From Stomorhina lunata (lineage: Eukaryota; Arthropoda; Insecta; Diptera; Rhiniidae), in assembly GCA_933228675.1 (NCBI GenBank), contig OW121743.1, positions 93,807,998 through 93,871,997 of the forward strand: a stretch of DNA of 64,000 nt, written 5' to 3'. Position numbers and translations under genes: made by a program. Position 1 is the stretch's first letter; the number at the start of each line of letters is the position of its first letter. The notes beneath the pieces were generated by a model that was given only the letters and a program-made list of their open reading frames with translations, was not told the origin of the DNA and searched no databases. Shown piece by piece: positions 1 to 12,385 of the stretch.

Positions 1-1700
1 ACTCGATTCGTATCCACCCTAATCGAACCGAGTACGGGAGACAAAAGTCCTTGGGGGACAGTTTCAGGGTCGAACGGGACATACCAGGGAGAGACGATTT
101 AGACGAAGGCTCTTAGTGACACTAACACTGATATACTCAAACAGAAAATACTACTAATGACAGACATATATGAGATGGGGGACTATCGGATGATCTGCAC
201 TCTTCTCTAACCACCGGAGCCACACAGAACCTGGCGAACGTCTCGCTTGAGTTGGAGGCGGGACTTGAGGTCACTGCGATTTCAATTTCCGGCCAGTCTC
301 AGTCGGGATCTCCTCCAAGATCTCAGACTCAGATGGTCGAAAAGAGCCACACAGATCATTCAAACTCCTTTGGCTCCACTAACGCCACTTAGCATAGCTT
401 AGTATAGTCTGTCGAATGTCGTTCTTAAGAGTGACAGTCGACAGCCTATACTCATCTTAAGCACAAGTCACCACAACTTGCGACAAATTACGCAGTAGAA
501 ATAAGGTCTTCAAGTCGCTATTAGGCAGCACTTGGGGAAAAGATAAAGCAACCCTACTCGCGACTTATAAAGCAATATGTCGGTCAATGGCAAATTATGC
601 TGCACCCGTGAGGTCACCAAGTGCGAAAAAGCTCCGGAGCTGTTAAAATGCAGCTCCCGTACTGTTATGCTAAAAATGTCATTAGAAAGCCATGAGGAGA
701 CGAAATTCCTACCACTTAAGGAACACAGCCAAATTTAACAAGGCAGTTTCTTCTGGAATGCCAGCGAAGGGGTCATCCGAACCGCCATCTAGCGAAATTA
801 GACCCTCCTCCGAGCCATGTCAGAAAAGACCTTCGTTCATACTGGTCAGAGAACATTAGTAACATATTTTATATAGCTACATATTTTATATAGCTACATA
901 TTTTATATAGCTACAGGTCATGCTGTTACAACAACAACACCACTAAGCTCTTGGCGGCTGTCTCGCTAGACTCTGACACGGAGAGCGATATTGCCGAGAA
1001 ACCGATTTCGGGTCAGGGTATATACCCTCCGAGATCTCTGGCTTTAGTCGTGAAGGAAAGTCAAGTTAAACTGTTTCCGGAAGCCTCATTATCTCCTAAG
1101 AAGCAGTTAGTTCAGAAAGATGCTGGGGTGGCTACACCGACATAGATAAAGCAAAAAACTTCCGAGCTTAGTTTGCCAGAGCGAAGAATGGCACGAGGAG
1201 CTCATTGGCATAAACTACAACTAGACTGTTTACGAAGCTGTCAAGTACATTTTACAGATATCAAGTCATGTATATATAAGAAATGTCATTTTAGATTTTT
1301 TGCTATTTTTTCTATTTTTTTGCATGGTAGAACATATGATCGCAGTCTATGTGGTAGTCTATGGTTGTGAGTCTCTAGGCTCTTATACGGGTCCCTAAAA
1401 GGAGAGCATACAGAGGGCAAGTTCTGGCCTTCAACTTCCAAAAGGACTGGAAGTCAAGAAGCCGGGACATAGTTCAGGCAGCTGTCGTAGATCATAACGA
1501 TCCATATAGAAGGATTAAAACTGTTCTATGGAAGCTGATTGAAGGTCGTCTGATTGACAGTATTTGTCTTTTAAAGGGTCCCAAAGATGATATATCATTC
1601 AAGGGTTTGGAATGGCAAAGTGGAGTGAAGAGCGTTAACTGCTGTAATAAAAGATCGGATGTTTTTGTACCAAGGGGACCATCCAACATACAAAATATTT
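1..1700. other. Unidentified, less AT-rich flank without a clear gene
   Basis: This segment is visibly richer in G and C than the rest of the window. It holds only short open frames (for example about 64 codons at 951-1145) with no family I recognise. The composition, and similar wording near 230-260 and 951-990, suggest a decayed repeated or coding sequence, perhaps an old retroelement, but no reverse transcriptase or gag motif is visible. I assign no function. Confidence 0.4.
862..912. repeat. Three tandem copies of a 17-bp unit
   Basis: The 17-base unit ACATATTTTATATAGCT occurs three times head to tail without mismatch. It is a small minisatellite in the otherwise less AT-rich left flank. 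Confidence 0.9.
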
Positions 1701-2146
1701 AAATGAAATCTAATTTTGGCTTTTTAACAGTGAAATCGAAATTTTTTATAATAAACCATATATCGAAATTATTTTAATACTTATAAATCTGGGGCCAAAT
1801 CGCCGCATTCAAAATTGATCGAAAACTCAGACTTTTAAGCAAATACTGTGTAAAAAAATGTATCTAAACATATCCGTTAGTTTGTCAAAACATTTAGTGT
1901 AAATGAAATTATTTAACTGTTGAACCTTACTTAGATTACCCTAAAAGTATGCTAGGCAAATGTTTCAAAAATATCTTACATTTCGATTTACATCGAATGC
2001 GTTGATTTAGTAACTGAAAAATTTTTTTACAAAGTGCATTTTTGTATAAAAGTGTTGGAACTACTTTGAAAATAATTTACTTCTCGTAGGTCTGAAGGAT
2101 TTTAAAATTAAGTTTCTTTACAAATGTTTATTTATAATTTACAAAA
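1701..2146. other. Intergenic AT-rich DNA downstream of IR gene A
   Basis: I see no gene here. On the minus strand an AATAAA polyadenylation signal lies at about 2127-2132, roughly 14 bases past the stop codon of IR gene A, so this stretch probably contains that transcript's 3' end. Confidence 0.5.
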
Positions 2147-4045
2147 TCATTTTAAAAATCTAAGCCTCGGCATTAATAACTCTATCAAAAATATTACAAA
2201 TGATAAAACATACAAGATTAGCATAACTAAAAAGAAACCTAAAAGTTGATTTAAATTGACCATCAAATCCATTTCCTTCGATGTACCAGAACTTTGCAGC
2301 TGTTTCGAAATTTCATAATCAATATTTGACCATTCCTTCCATTTAGGCAAAAGTCCAGCCATTTGAAAGTCTAAAATATATTTATTAAATCGATCTACTA
2401 AATAGGAATGTTTAGGCAAATAGAAACCGATTTGCTGATCGTTCACATTAATGGGCAGTACCTGCAAAGCATCGCCCCCGGATAATAGCTCATAACTATA
2501 GTATGTAGCTAGATCATGAATTGAGATGGCAGCATAGTTTTCGTCGGGAAAAGCTGTCAAGTAATATAAAGGAAACATTTCATTAGCACTATCGATAGTT
2601 ATAGTGGGCAATGTTTTATCTTGGACCTGTGGAACATTGTCTATAAATTTTAGAGTATGTGTATTACAAATAGCCGTATAGCCATCGGTCACTAGGGCTT
2701 CTAGTGAAGAGGGAGTTGTTTTATAGATATTAGTACGAAAGAAATCGAATAGTAAAGACTGGTAGACAGAACGTAAGAAGAAGGAACTTAAAAGTACCGT
2801 CACAAAGTGCATTTTTTTGGATAAGAGTGTAGGCACTACTTTCACCGATATTCCCATAAAAATTTTATATATTTGAAAATGATTTAGTTTTCGTTGGTCC
2901 ATATTAAAGTTGTTTAATACAACGATCAAGCCATAGAAGAATAAAGTCAAAATCCAGGTTATGTTATCGAAGGGAAAAGTAAAAATACTTAAAGACTCGT
3001 ATTTAATTTGTTTGCGCAGAATTACGGCCACTAGAGGCAAATAATAGGTTATATAGGTGGGAGAAGCGATTGTATCACGCTGGTTTGTGCGTCGAAAGTA
3101 ACCCGCTGTAATGTTGGTTTCAAGATTTTTTAACTGCAAAGAAATGAAAATTTGAGGTTAAAATCTCTTTAACATTGCATCGTTAAGTACAAGTCTTAGA
3201 CTCACCATTTTCATTGGTTGATCCTCTGGAGTTATGTTCCAATTAGAAGATTTAATTGATATAACTTCAATATCCAAAGTAAAATTCAAACGACGACTTA
3301 TGGCATTTACAATAAAAACCTCAAAGCCCGAAACATTGCGACTTGGCATAAAATTACTAGTTCTATTCATTACAAAAGGTGGTACAATCCATGTGGTCAA
3401 TTTCAAAGTACACTTATTTAAGTTTCTCAATTTATCCGGAAACATTGTCTCGATTTCAAAATGTTTTCCTGTAAATTTGTTAATTAACTCGGGACGCGTC
3501 TGAAAACATCTTTGATTCCTAAAGGGAAAATAAGTATGAATTAATACCTCGCCGTTATTATTCTGGGTCATGACATTGCAGTGTAACCAAAAGTTCTCAA
3601 AACAATAATGGAAAATCTTTTCCATTTCCTCGTCCACAAGATAATCGTGGGTTTGTAGAAATATAAAATAATATTCCAAACTATCGAAATTTTGATTGTA
3701 TTTCGCTATTGAGGTCTTTTTTAAACTTTCAAATGAATCGATCATTATTAGATTGCAATAACGTTTTCCCGGTATTTCCACATGATTTATTTTATTATCC
3801 AAAACCACCAGTTGCACCACCATAAAACCATATGTTACAAATAGTTTTCCCATGACATCGTTTAGCCAAAATTGTATGGGACCCTTTTCGGATGATATTG
3901 TTATGATGAAAGAGTTTGCAATATCGGTAAAGACATTTTGCATGACGTAGCGCAGGGCCGTTATAACCATAGTATTTATTTCCTTTGGCTGAATTATTGT
4001 TTGGACTCGCCGTAAATATGCGTCTTCAAATACCGTAATGTTCAT
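2147..4045 (-). CDS. Ionotropic receptor A, two exons, intact
   Basis: Divergent insect ionotropic receptor, a ligand-gated cation channel of chemosensory neurons by family. Coding parts are 4045-3206 (280 codons) and 3133-2147 (328 codons plus stop), about 608 aa, the usual IR length. The 72-bp intron has a GT donor at 3205 and an AG acceptor ending at 3134, phase 0. The S1 lobe shows LTTWIVPPFV, GFEVFIVNAISRRLNFTLDIE and DSLEYYFIFLQ. The last exon has M1 near residues 339-357, a pore segment, M3 with RSVYQSLLF near 385-410, the S2 motif KHSYLVDRFN, and a final helix near 570-597. Glutamate-binding residues of iGluRs are not evident, as expected for this clade. The N terminus MNITVF matches its paralogues, which supports the start, but it is not a typical signal peptide. 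IR20a-clade membership is inferred from motifs. Confidence 0.9.
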
Positions 4046-4153
4046 GTTAAAACCAAAAAATCATTTGAATTTATTCGTATTTGATATGTTAAAGTTATTG
4101 AAAAGTTAATGAGATCAATTAGTTTAGTTTAATTTAAAGTAATAATAATGATT

Positions 4154-4177
4154 ATTAATTGATTCATTATAATTAAT
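4154..4177. promoter_or_regulatory. Upstream TAATTA-type motif of IR gene A
   Basis: ATTAATTGATTCATTATAAT begins about 109 bases upstream of the IR A start. The core TTAATTGATTCATTA is also found upstream of IR gene G (44616-44636). TAATTA/TAATTG cores are typical homeodomain binding sites, so this is a candidate cis element; function is inferred. Confidence 0.4.
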
Positions 4178-4320
4178 GAGAATGATTTATTTTTGAGTAT
4201 ATTATGGTTGAAAAGTGTAGTACAAACTTCAATACAATATATAAGAGTTTGAAGTGATGTCTTGTTAAAATGACTAAGAGCTTTTTTACTATTAAAGCTA
4301 GTCAACTGCTATTTAGTATA

Positions 4321-5002
4321 CAGTGGTGGGCATATTTATTTTGACGTAGCATTTATTTTTCTTGTTTTATTACTTCTGGTGGAATGTTATTAAAAAAATA
4401 AGTAAAAACAGTTAAAATTGCAACAAATGTTGTAATTTATTAGAACACAAACACTTTTCACATTTTTAATTTTTTTGTAATTTTTCACAAAAGCTTGGAA
4501 ATAGATTTCTATGAAGTTTTTTCAACCTTTGATGAATTCCGTTCCAAATCGCCTCCAAAAAGTATAAAATACTAAAGGTGGATACATTTTATATTAATCC
4601 AAATAATTATTCTTAATTTTTGTTGACCTTGAAGTTCCCAATTTATTTATTTATTTATTTATTCATTCATTAATAATCCAAAAGCCTTAGCAGGCCAAAA
4701 TGATTACATAGACACATGAGTAAGAGAAATAGTAAATTTGATTACAATAAACTATATATACTTACAATTTGTTGATATGCAATGCAAAAACATGTCAAAA
4801 TACTTATGCCTTATACTGAATCTTCGACTATTTAGTTTCAATTAAAAAAAAATATAACAAAAGCGTTAAAAATGTGAAAAGTGTTTTGTGTTCTAATAAA
4901 TAACAATATATGTTGCAATTTAACCTATTTTTAATTGCAATGGACCAAAAATAAAAAAGGAGAAAAACAAATAATATGTCAAAATAAATATGCCGACCAC
5001 TG
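4321..5002. mobile_element. 682-bp non-autonomous Tc1/mariner-type element
   Basis: The left end starts CAGTGGTGGGCATATTTATT and the right end is its inverted repeat with one mismatch (CAGTGGTCGGCATATTT read on the minus strand). The element is flanked by TA on both sides (4319-4320 and 5003-5004), the target duplication of Tc1/mariner elements. Long imperfect internal inverted repeats are visible (AACACAAA/TTTGTGTT and CACTTTTCACATTTTTAA). No transposase frame remains. It lies upstream of IR gene A and downstream of B. Confidence 0.8.
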
Positions 5003-5104
5003 TATTTCAGTATTGTTTTTTGTTTGCAGAGTTGTAAATGAAACATACATTCCAGAAGAACTTAAGTCCAAATTTTTATATCAAGTTCAATATAAGGTCC
5101 TCTG

Positions 5105-5720
5105 ACAATCAATCTATAACATTTTTTTTAACGAAAAATTTGCAATAGAAAATTTTTTTAACGAAAAATTTGCTATAGAAAATTTTCTTAATTAAAAATT
5201 TTCTATAGAAAAATTTTCTTAATAAAAAATTTTCTATAGAAAAATTTTTTTAATAAAAAATTTTCTATAGAAAAAATTTTTTTATGAAAAATTTTCTATA
5301 GAAAAATTTTTTTAACGAAAAATTTTCTCTAGAAAAATTTTTTTAACGAAAAATTTTCTATAGAAAAATTTTTTTAACGAAAAATTTTCTATAGAAAAAT
5401 TTTTTTAACGAAAAATTTTCTATAGAAAAATTTTTTTAACGAAAAATTTTCTATAGAAAAATTTTTTTAACGAAAAATTTTCTATAGAAAAATTTTTTTA
5501 ACGAAAAATTTTCTATAGAAAAATTTTTTTAACGAAAAATTTTCTATAGAAAAATTTTTTTAACGAAAAATTTTCTATAGAAACATTTTTTTAACGAAAA
5601 ATTTTCTATAGAAAAGTTTTTTTTAAAGAAAAATTTTCTATAGAAAATTTTTTTTTGACGAAAAATTTTCTATAGAAAATTTTTTTTAAAGAAAAATTTT
5701 TTATAGAAAATGTTTTAGTG
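5105..5720. repeat. 31-bp palindromic-core satellite array R1
   Basis: About 20 tandem units, period 31 bp in the regular part (5340-5580). Each contains TTTTCTATAGAAAA followed by a T run and the linker TTAACGA. The ends are degenerate. This is the same monomer family as the arrays at 7-9.9, 10.9-12.4 and 13.8-16.1 kb. Confidence 0.95.
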
Positions 5721-5989
5721 CGAACTTCTACAATCATATTTTCTATGTAATACTCGTATGTAGGTATACGAGTATTATGTATATAATAGGGAACTTAAAC
5801 ATATACCGTTGTAAAATCGATAGAAATCATATATGGTTTGTGCCAAGTATACAAAATTTAAAATAAATAGTAGAGCGTTTTTAACATTCTATTTTGAAAT
5901 ATTTATTTGATCAAAAGAAAATTACTTTATCTAATATTTATGTTAAAGTTAAATTATATAATTATATTATACCTAAATACGAAACCTGA
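5721..5989. other. Short intergenic stretch downstream of IR gene B
   Basis: AT-rich single-copy-looking DNA between array R1 and the 3' end of IR gene B. I see no gene or distinct repeat. Confidence 0.5.
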
Positions 5990-8900
5990 TTAAAAAATTT
6001 CAAAAAACATTCCCAACCATTTTAACTTTTTCGACAATATTTCAAAAATAAATATTAAAATCGATGTTAAAAATAAAATTACAACAAGTAATAAAAAACT
6101 ATATAATTGATCTAAATTCACCATAACCTGATAACTTTTATAAGCCTTAGATGCTTTAACCTCTACAACGAAATATTATAAATTGGACCAGGCTCTCCAT
6201 TTGTTCAACAAACCCGCCTGATGTAAACGTATAATATACAAATCGACTATATTACTGAAATACGAATGTTTTGGTAGATATAGACAAATCTGTTGATCCC
6301 TAATTTTAATGGGCAAGATCTGGAGATAATTTTTAGGGTTTAACTCTTCACGTACATAGTATAAGGCGAATTCCATTACAGTCATAGCCACTAAACTTTC
6401 ATTCGTGTACATCTCCAGATATTGCAAAGGAAACATTTCACTTGTGTTATTAATCGAAATCAAGGGTAAAGTTTTATCCTCGATTTGTGGAACATAGATT
6501 AAAAATTGTACAGTAAGTTGCGTGCTTACGGCCGTATAACCATCTCGTACCAGAGCTTTGTAGTAATTTTTTCGAAATAAATCGAAAAGTACCGACTGAT
6601 AAATGGAACGTAAAATAAGCGAACTTAACATTGTTGTCATTAAACGGATTCTAGTCGAGGTACATTTGGGTCTATTCATAATAGGTATTCCGAAAATAAT
6701 CATAAATACTTCAAGAATGCCAGATGATGGTTTTTTGGTTCGGAAAATGCTCATAAATCCGATTATAATATAAACTATAAATAGAAGAAACCAGGTATTT
6801 TGATCAAATGGAATAGCAATTACACCCATATCTTTTTGATTCATTAGTTTGCGTAGAATTACAGCAGACACTGGTATATAATAAGTGACATAAGTAGGCG
6901 TGGCAATTTTATCTCTATCAGAGGTGTGACGAAAATAGCCCATAGTAAAGTTGGTCTCATGATTTTGTAACTGTAATTAAAGATATAAACAATTTTTTGT
7001 AATACCAATTTATTGAAAATTTCTCATTATATTATTTTTCTATAAAAACTTCTGTTTAGAAAATTTTTTCCTTTAAAAATTTTTCTTTAGAAAATCTTTT
7101 CTTATAAAAATTTGTCTATAATAAATTTTTCGTTAACAATTTTTTCTATAGAAAATTTTTCATTAAAAAATTTTTTCTACAGAAAATTTTTCATTAAAAA
7201 TTTTTTTCTATAGAAAATTTTTCGTTAAAAATTTTTTCTATAGAAAATTTTTCGAAAAAAAATTTTTTTATAGAAAATTTTTAGTTATATAAACTTTTCT
7301 GTAAAAATTTTTCATTATAAAAATTTTTCTATAGAAATGTTTTTTCCTTTAAAATTTTTTTTTATAGAAAATTTTTCGTTAAAACAACTTTTCTACACAA
7401 TTTTTTTTAACAAAAATTTTTCAATAAAAAAATTTCATTATATTTAAAAAAAAAAAAAATTTTAACGAAAAATTTTCTATAGATAATTTTTTTTTACGAA
7501 AAATTTTCTATAGAAAAATTTTTTTGACGAAAATTTTTCTATTAAAATTTTTTTAATGAAAATAGAAAATTTTTCGTAAAAAAAATTTTTCTATAGAAAA
7601 TTTTTCGTTAAAAAAATTTTTCTACAGAAAATTTTTCGTTAAAAAAATTTTTCTACAGAAAATTTTTCGTTAAAAAAATTTTTCTATAGAAAATTTTTCG
7701 TTAAAAAATATTTTCTATAGAAAATTTTTCGTTAAAAAATATTTTCTATAGAAAATTTTTCGTTAAAAAATATTTTCTATAGAAAATTTTTCGTTAAAAA
7801 ATATTTTCTATAGAAAATTTTTCGTTAAAAAATATTTTCTATAGAAAATTTTTCGTTAAAAAATATTTTCTATAGAAAATTTTTCGTTAAAAAATATTTT
7901 CTATAGAAAATTTTTCGTTAAAAAATATTTTCTATAGAAAATTTTTCGTTAAAAAATATTTCCTATAGAAAATTTTTCGTTAAAAAATATTTTCTATAGA
8001 AAATTTTTCGTTAAAAAATATTTTCTATAGAAAATTTTTCGTTAAAAAATATTTTCTATAGAAAATTTTTCGTTAAAAAATATTTTCTATAGAAAATTTT
8101 TCGTTAAAAAATATTTTCTATAGAAAATTTTTCGTTAAAAAATATTTTCTATAGAAAATTTTTCGTTAAAAAAGTTTTTCTATAGAAAATTTTTCGTTAA
8201 AAAAATTTTTCTATAGAAAATGTTTCGCAAAAAAAATTTTTCTATAGAAAATTTTTCGTTAAAAAAATTTTTCTATAGAAAATTTTTCGTTAAAAAAATT
8301 TTTCTATAGAAAATTTTCGTTAAAAAAATTTTTCTATAGAAAATTTTTCGTTAAAAAAAACAGTTAACAAAATTTTTCTATAGAAAATTTTTCGTTAAAA
8401 AAATGTTTCTATAGAAAATTTTTCTATAGAAAATTTTCGTTAAAAAAATTTTTCTATAGAAAATTTTTCGTTAAAACAAACAGTTTACAAAATTTTTCTA
8501 TAGAAAATTTTTCGTTAAAAAAATGTTTCTATAGAAAATTTTTCGTTAAAAAAATTTTTGTATAGAAAATTTTTCGTTAAAAAAATTTTTCTATAGAAAA
8601 TTTTTCGTTAAAAAAATTTTTCTATAGAAAATTTTTCGTTAAAAAAATTTTTCTATAGAAAATTTTTCGTTAAAAAAATTTTTCTATAGAAAATTTTTCG
8701 TTAAAAAAATTTTTCTATAGAAAATTTTTCGTTAAAAAAATTTTTCTATAGAAAAATTTTAGTTAAAAAATTTTTCTGTAGAAAATTTTTCGTTAAAAAA
8801 ATTTTTCTGTAGAAAATTTTTCGTTAAAAAATTTTTCTGTAGAAAATTTTTCTTTAAAAAATTTTTCTGTAGAAAATTTTTCGTTAAAAAATTTTTCTGT

Positions 8901-10710
8901 AGAAAATTTTTGGTTAAAAAATTTTTCTGTAGAAAATTTTTCGTTAAAAAATTTTTCTGTAAAAAATTTTTCGTTAAAAAATTTTTCTGTAGAAAATTTT
9001 TCGTTAAAAAAAAGGTTTCTATAGAAAACTTTTCGTTAAAAAAAAGGTTTCTATAGAAAATTTTTCGTTAAAATAATTTTCGTATAGAAAATTTTTCGTT
9101 AAAAAATTTTCCTATAGAAAATTTTTCGTTAAAAAAATTTTTCTATAGAAAGTTTTTCATTAAAAATATTTTCTAAAGAAAATTTTTCGTTAAAAAAATT
9201 TTTCTATAGAAAATTTTTCGTTAAAAAAATTTTTCTATAAAAAATTTTTCGTTAAAAAAATTTTTCTATAGAAAATTTTTCGTTAAAAAAATTTTTCTAT
9301 AGAAAATTTTTCGTTAAAAAAATTTTTCTATAGAAAATTTTTCGTTAAAAAAATTTTTCTATAGAAAATTTTTCGTTAAAAAAATTTTTCTATAGAAAAT
9401 TTTTCGTTCAAAAATATTTTCTATAGAAGATTTTTCGTTAAAAAAATTTTTCTATAGAAAATTTTTGGTTAAAAAATTTTTCTGTAGAAAATTTTTCGTT
9501 AAAAAATTTTTCTGTATAAAATTTTTCGTTAAAAAATTTTTCTGTAGAAAATTTTTTGTTAAAAAAAGGTTTCTATAGAAAATTTTTCGTTAAAAAAAAG
9601 GTTTCTATAGAAAATTTTTCGTTAAAATAATTTTCGTATAGAAAATTTTTCGTTAAAAAATTTTCCTATAGAAAATTTTTCGTTAAAAAATTTTTCTATA
9701 GAAAGTTTTTCATTAAAAATATTTTCTAAAGAAAATTTTTCATTAAAAAAATTTTTCTATAGAAAATTTTCGATAAAAAAATTTTTCTATGGAAAATTTT
9801 TCGTTAAAAAAACAGTTAACAAAATTTTTCTGTAGAAAATTTTTCGTTAAAAAATGTTTCTATAATTTACCTTTGACAAGGGTACAGTATCGGGAGATTG
9901 ATTCATTTCATATGTATCCACTGAAAGCCATTCAATATCCAAAGTAAAATTCATACTCTCACTTATTGAAATCATTATATATATTTCAAAACCCGATGCA
10001 TCAATATTCGGAAATTTTGAATTTCTTTGTTGCATGACAAAAGGTGGTGTCTCCCAGGTGCTTAGCTTTAATGGACAACTTTGCAAGTTATGTAGTTTGT
10101 CTGGAAATATTATATCCTTCTCAAATGAGACTCCAATAAATCGATTTATTAAATCCGGTTTTGTTTGAAAGCAAATACTTTCCTTAAATGGGTAATAGGT
10201 ATAAACTAAGACCTCACCCCTAGAATTTTGCACCATAACATTACAATGTATCCAATAGTTGTCGTAACAATATTGAAAAATCTTTGCCATTTCTTTTTCG
10301 ACCAAACGATCTTGTATTTGCAAAAATATAAAATAATACTCCAAACTATCGGAATTTTTATTGATTTCGGCAATGTTAGTTTCCTGTAGACTTTCAAAAT
10401 TATCGATCATAATCATATGGCAATAACTCTTTCCTGCTACATGATTGTATTTTATTTTCGAGCTCAAGACGTAGAGTTGAACCGTAATCAAACCCCAAGT
10501 GGCGAATAGTTTGGCCAAGATATCATGCATCCAAAATTCTACTGGACCACCGGATGTGGATACAGTCAGAACAAATGCAGAAGAAAATTTTCCAAAAACA
10601 TTTTGTATAACAAATCTTAAGGCATTTGCCACATGCAAATTAATTTCTTCCGCTTGTTCTATGGTATCAATTCGTTGGAGGTAAGCGTTTTGAAATGCCG
10701 TTACGTTCAT
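5990..10710 (-). pseudogene. Ionotropic receptor B, intact apart from one in-frame stop
   Basis: Exon 1 is 10710-9871 (280 codons, MNVTAF to PLSK) with a GT donor at 9870. Exon 2 starts at 6970 after an AG ending at 6971, phase 0, and opens LQNHETNFTMGYFRHT. The frame runs to a TAA at 6178-6176 just after KWRAWSNL. It then continues without a shift for 61 more codons to a second stop at 5992-5990. That tail encodes the conserved final membrane helix (VNLDQLYSFLLLVVI and EILSKKLKWL), so everything except one codon looks functional. Without the last helix the protein would be topologically incomplete. It may be a recent pseudogene, a readthrough gene, a polymorphism or a sequencing error. The 2.9-kb intron is filled by array R2. 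Confidence 0.8.
7020..9862. repeat. 31-bp satellite array R2 filling the intron of IR gene B
   Basis: About 90 tandem units, period 31 bp in the most regular block (7690-8160). The unit carries CTATAGAAAATTTTTCG, then TTAAAAAA, then TATTTT. This is the reverse complement of the R1/R3/R4 orientation. Sub-blocks differ in the linker (TTTTTCTGTAG at 8760-9000, GGTTTCTATAG around 9010-9060). The block near 8990-9170 recurs near 9540-9740, which shows higher-order duplication. The array runs to within about ten bases of the splice donor at 9870. Confidence 0.95.
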
Positions 10711-10798
10711 GTTGAAGTATGAAGGTTATCTGGTCTAGGGCTTAAATTTACTCATCGTCTATAAAAAGTATATTTAATTTTTAATGTTTTGTTTAATT

Positions 10799-10820
10799 AC
10801 TAATTAAATGTTTAGTTACA
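10799..10820. promoter_or_regulatory. Upstream motif CTAATTAAATGTTT of IR gene B
   Basis: The sequence ACTAATTAAATGTTTAGTTA begins 89 bases upstream of the IR B start. Close relatives occur upstream of C (17102), E (33163) and F (38805), while flanking sequence differs. A conserved AT-hook or homeodomain-like site is a plausible reading. A TATA-like TTTTTATAG lies between it and the start codon on the minus strand. Confidence 0.45.
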
Positions 10821-10844
10821 AGTACAAAGTAATTACAATACACA

Positions 10845-12385
10845 GAAAAAAATTCGAAAAATTTTAATAGCAAAAAATTTTGAATATACAAATTTTAATA
10901 GCAAAAAATTTTCAATATAAAAACTTTAACAGCGAAAATTTTTCTATAGAAATATTTTTAACGAAAAAACTTTTTCAGAAAAATTTGTTTAACGAAAAAT
11001 CTTATACAGAAAATGTTTTTTAACGATAAATTTTTTTTAACGAAAGATTTTTTTTAACGAAAAATTGTGTATAGAAAATTTTTTTGACAAAAAATTTTCC
11101 ATTGAAAAAATTTTTTAACGAAAAAGTTATTAAAGCAAAATTTTCTATAGAAAATTTTTTACACAAAAAATTTTCTATTGAAAAAAATTTTTAACGGAAA
11201 ATTTTGTATTGAAAAAAATTTTATTGAAAAAATTTTTAGCGAAAAATTTTCTACAGAAAAATTTCAACAACGAAAAATTTTAATAACGAAACGTTTTCTT
11301 TAGAAAAATGTTATTAACAAAAAATTGTTTATAGCAAAATGTTTATAACAAAAAATTTTCTATGGAAAAATTTTTATAACGAAAAATTTTCAATAAAAAG
11401 ATTTTAGTAACAAAAAATTTTCTACAGTGAAATTTTAATAACGAAAAATTTTCTAACGAAAAATTTTAATAACGAAAAATTTTCTATAGAAAAATTTTAA
11501 TATCAAAAAATTTTCTATAGAAAAATTTTAATGACGAAAAATTTTCTATAGAAAAATTTTAATGACAAAAAATTTTCTATAGAAAAATTTTAATGACGAA
11601 AAATTTTCTATAGAAAAATATTATTAACGAAAAAGTTTCTATAGAAAAATTTTTATAACGAAAAGTTTTCTATAGAAAAATTTTAATAACGAAGAATTTT
11701 CTATAGAAAAATTTTAATAACTAAAAATTTTCTATAGAAAATTTTTAATAAAGAAAAATTTTCTATAGAAAAATTTTAATAACGAAAAATTTTGATAACG
11801 AAAAATTTTCTATAGAAAAATTTTAATAACGAAAAATTTTCTATAGAAAAATTTTAATAACGAAAAATTTCCTATAGAAACATTTTAATAACGAAAAATT
11901 TTCTATAGATAAATTTTCTATAGGAAAATTTTCAATATATTTAAAAAAATTTTTCGATATAAAAAATTTTTGTACAAAATTTTTCGATTGAAATTTTTTT
12001 AAAGAAAATTTTAATAACGAAAAATTTTCTATAGAAAAATTTGAATAACTAAAAATTTTCTATAGAAAAATTTTAATAACGAAAACTTTTCTAAAGAAAA
12101 ATTTTCTATAGATAAATTTTCTATAGGAAAATTTTCAATAGAAAAATTTTAGTAACGAAAAATTTTATATAGAAAAATTTTAATAACGAAAAATTTTGTA
12201 TAGAAAAATTTTAATAACCAACTAAAAATTTTTTATAGAAAAATTTTAATACCGAAAAATTTTCTATAGTAAAATTTTAATAACGAAAAATTTTCAATAG
12301 TAAAATTTTAATAACGAAAACTTTTCTATAGAAAAATTTTATAATGAAAAGTTTCTATAAAAAAATTTGAATAACGAAAAATGTT
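10845..12385. repeat. 31-bp satellite array R3 upstream of IR gene B
   Basis: About 50 units with core TTTTCTATAGAAAAATTTT and linker AATAACGAAAAA, most regular at 11460-11900. Outer units are degenerate. Orientation is the same as R1 and opposite to R2. Confidence 0.95.

Noticed and set aside
5105..9862. CRISPR-like regular repeats
   Set aside because: Units are contiguous with no unique spacers, are extremely AT-rich, and lie in a fly gene cluster; this is a satellite.
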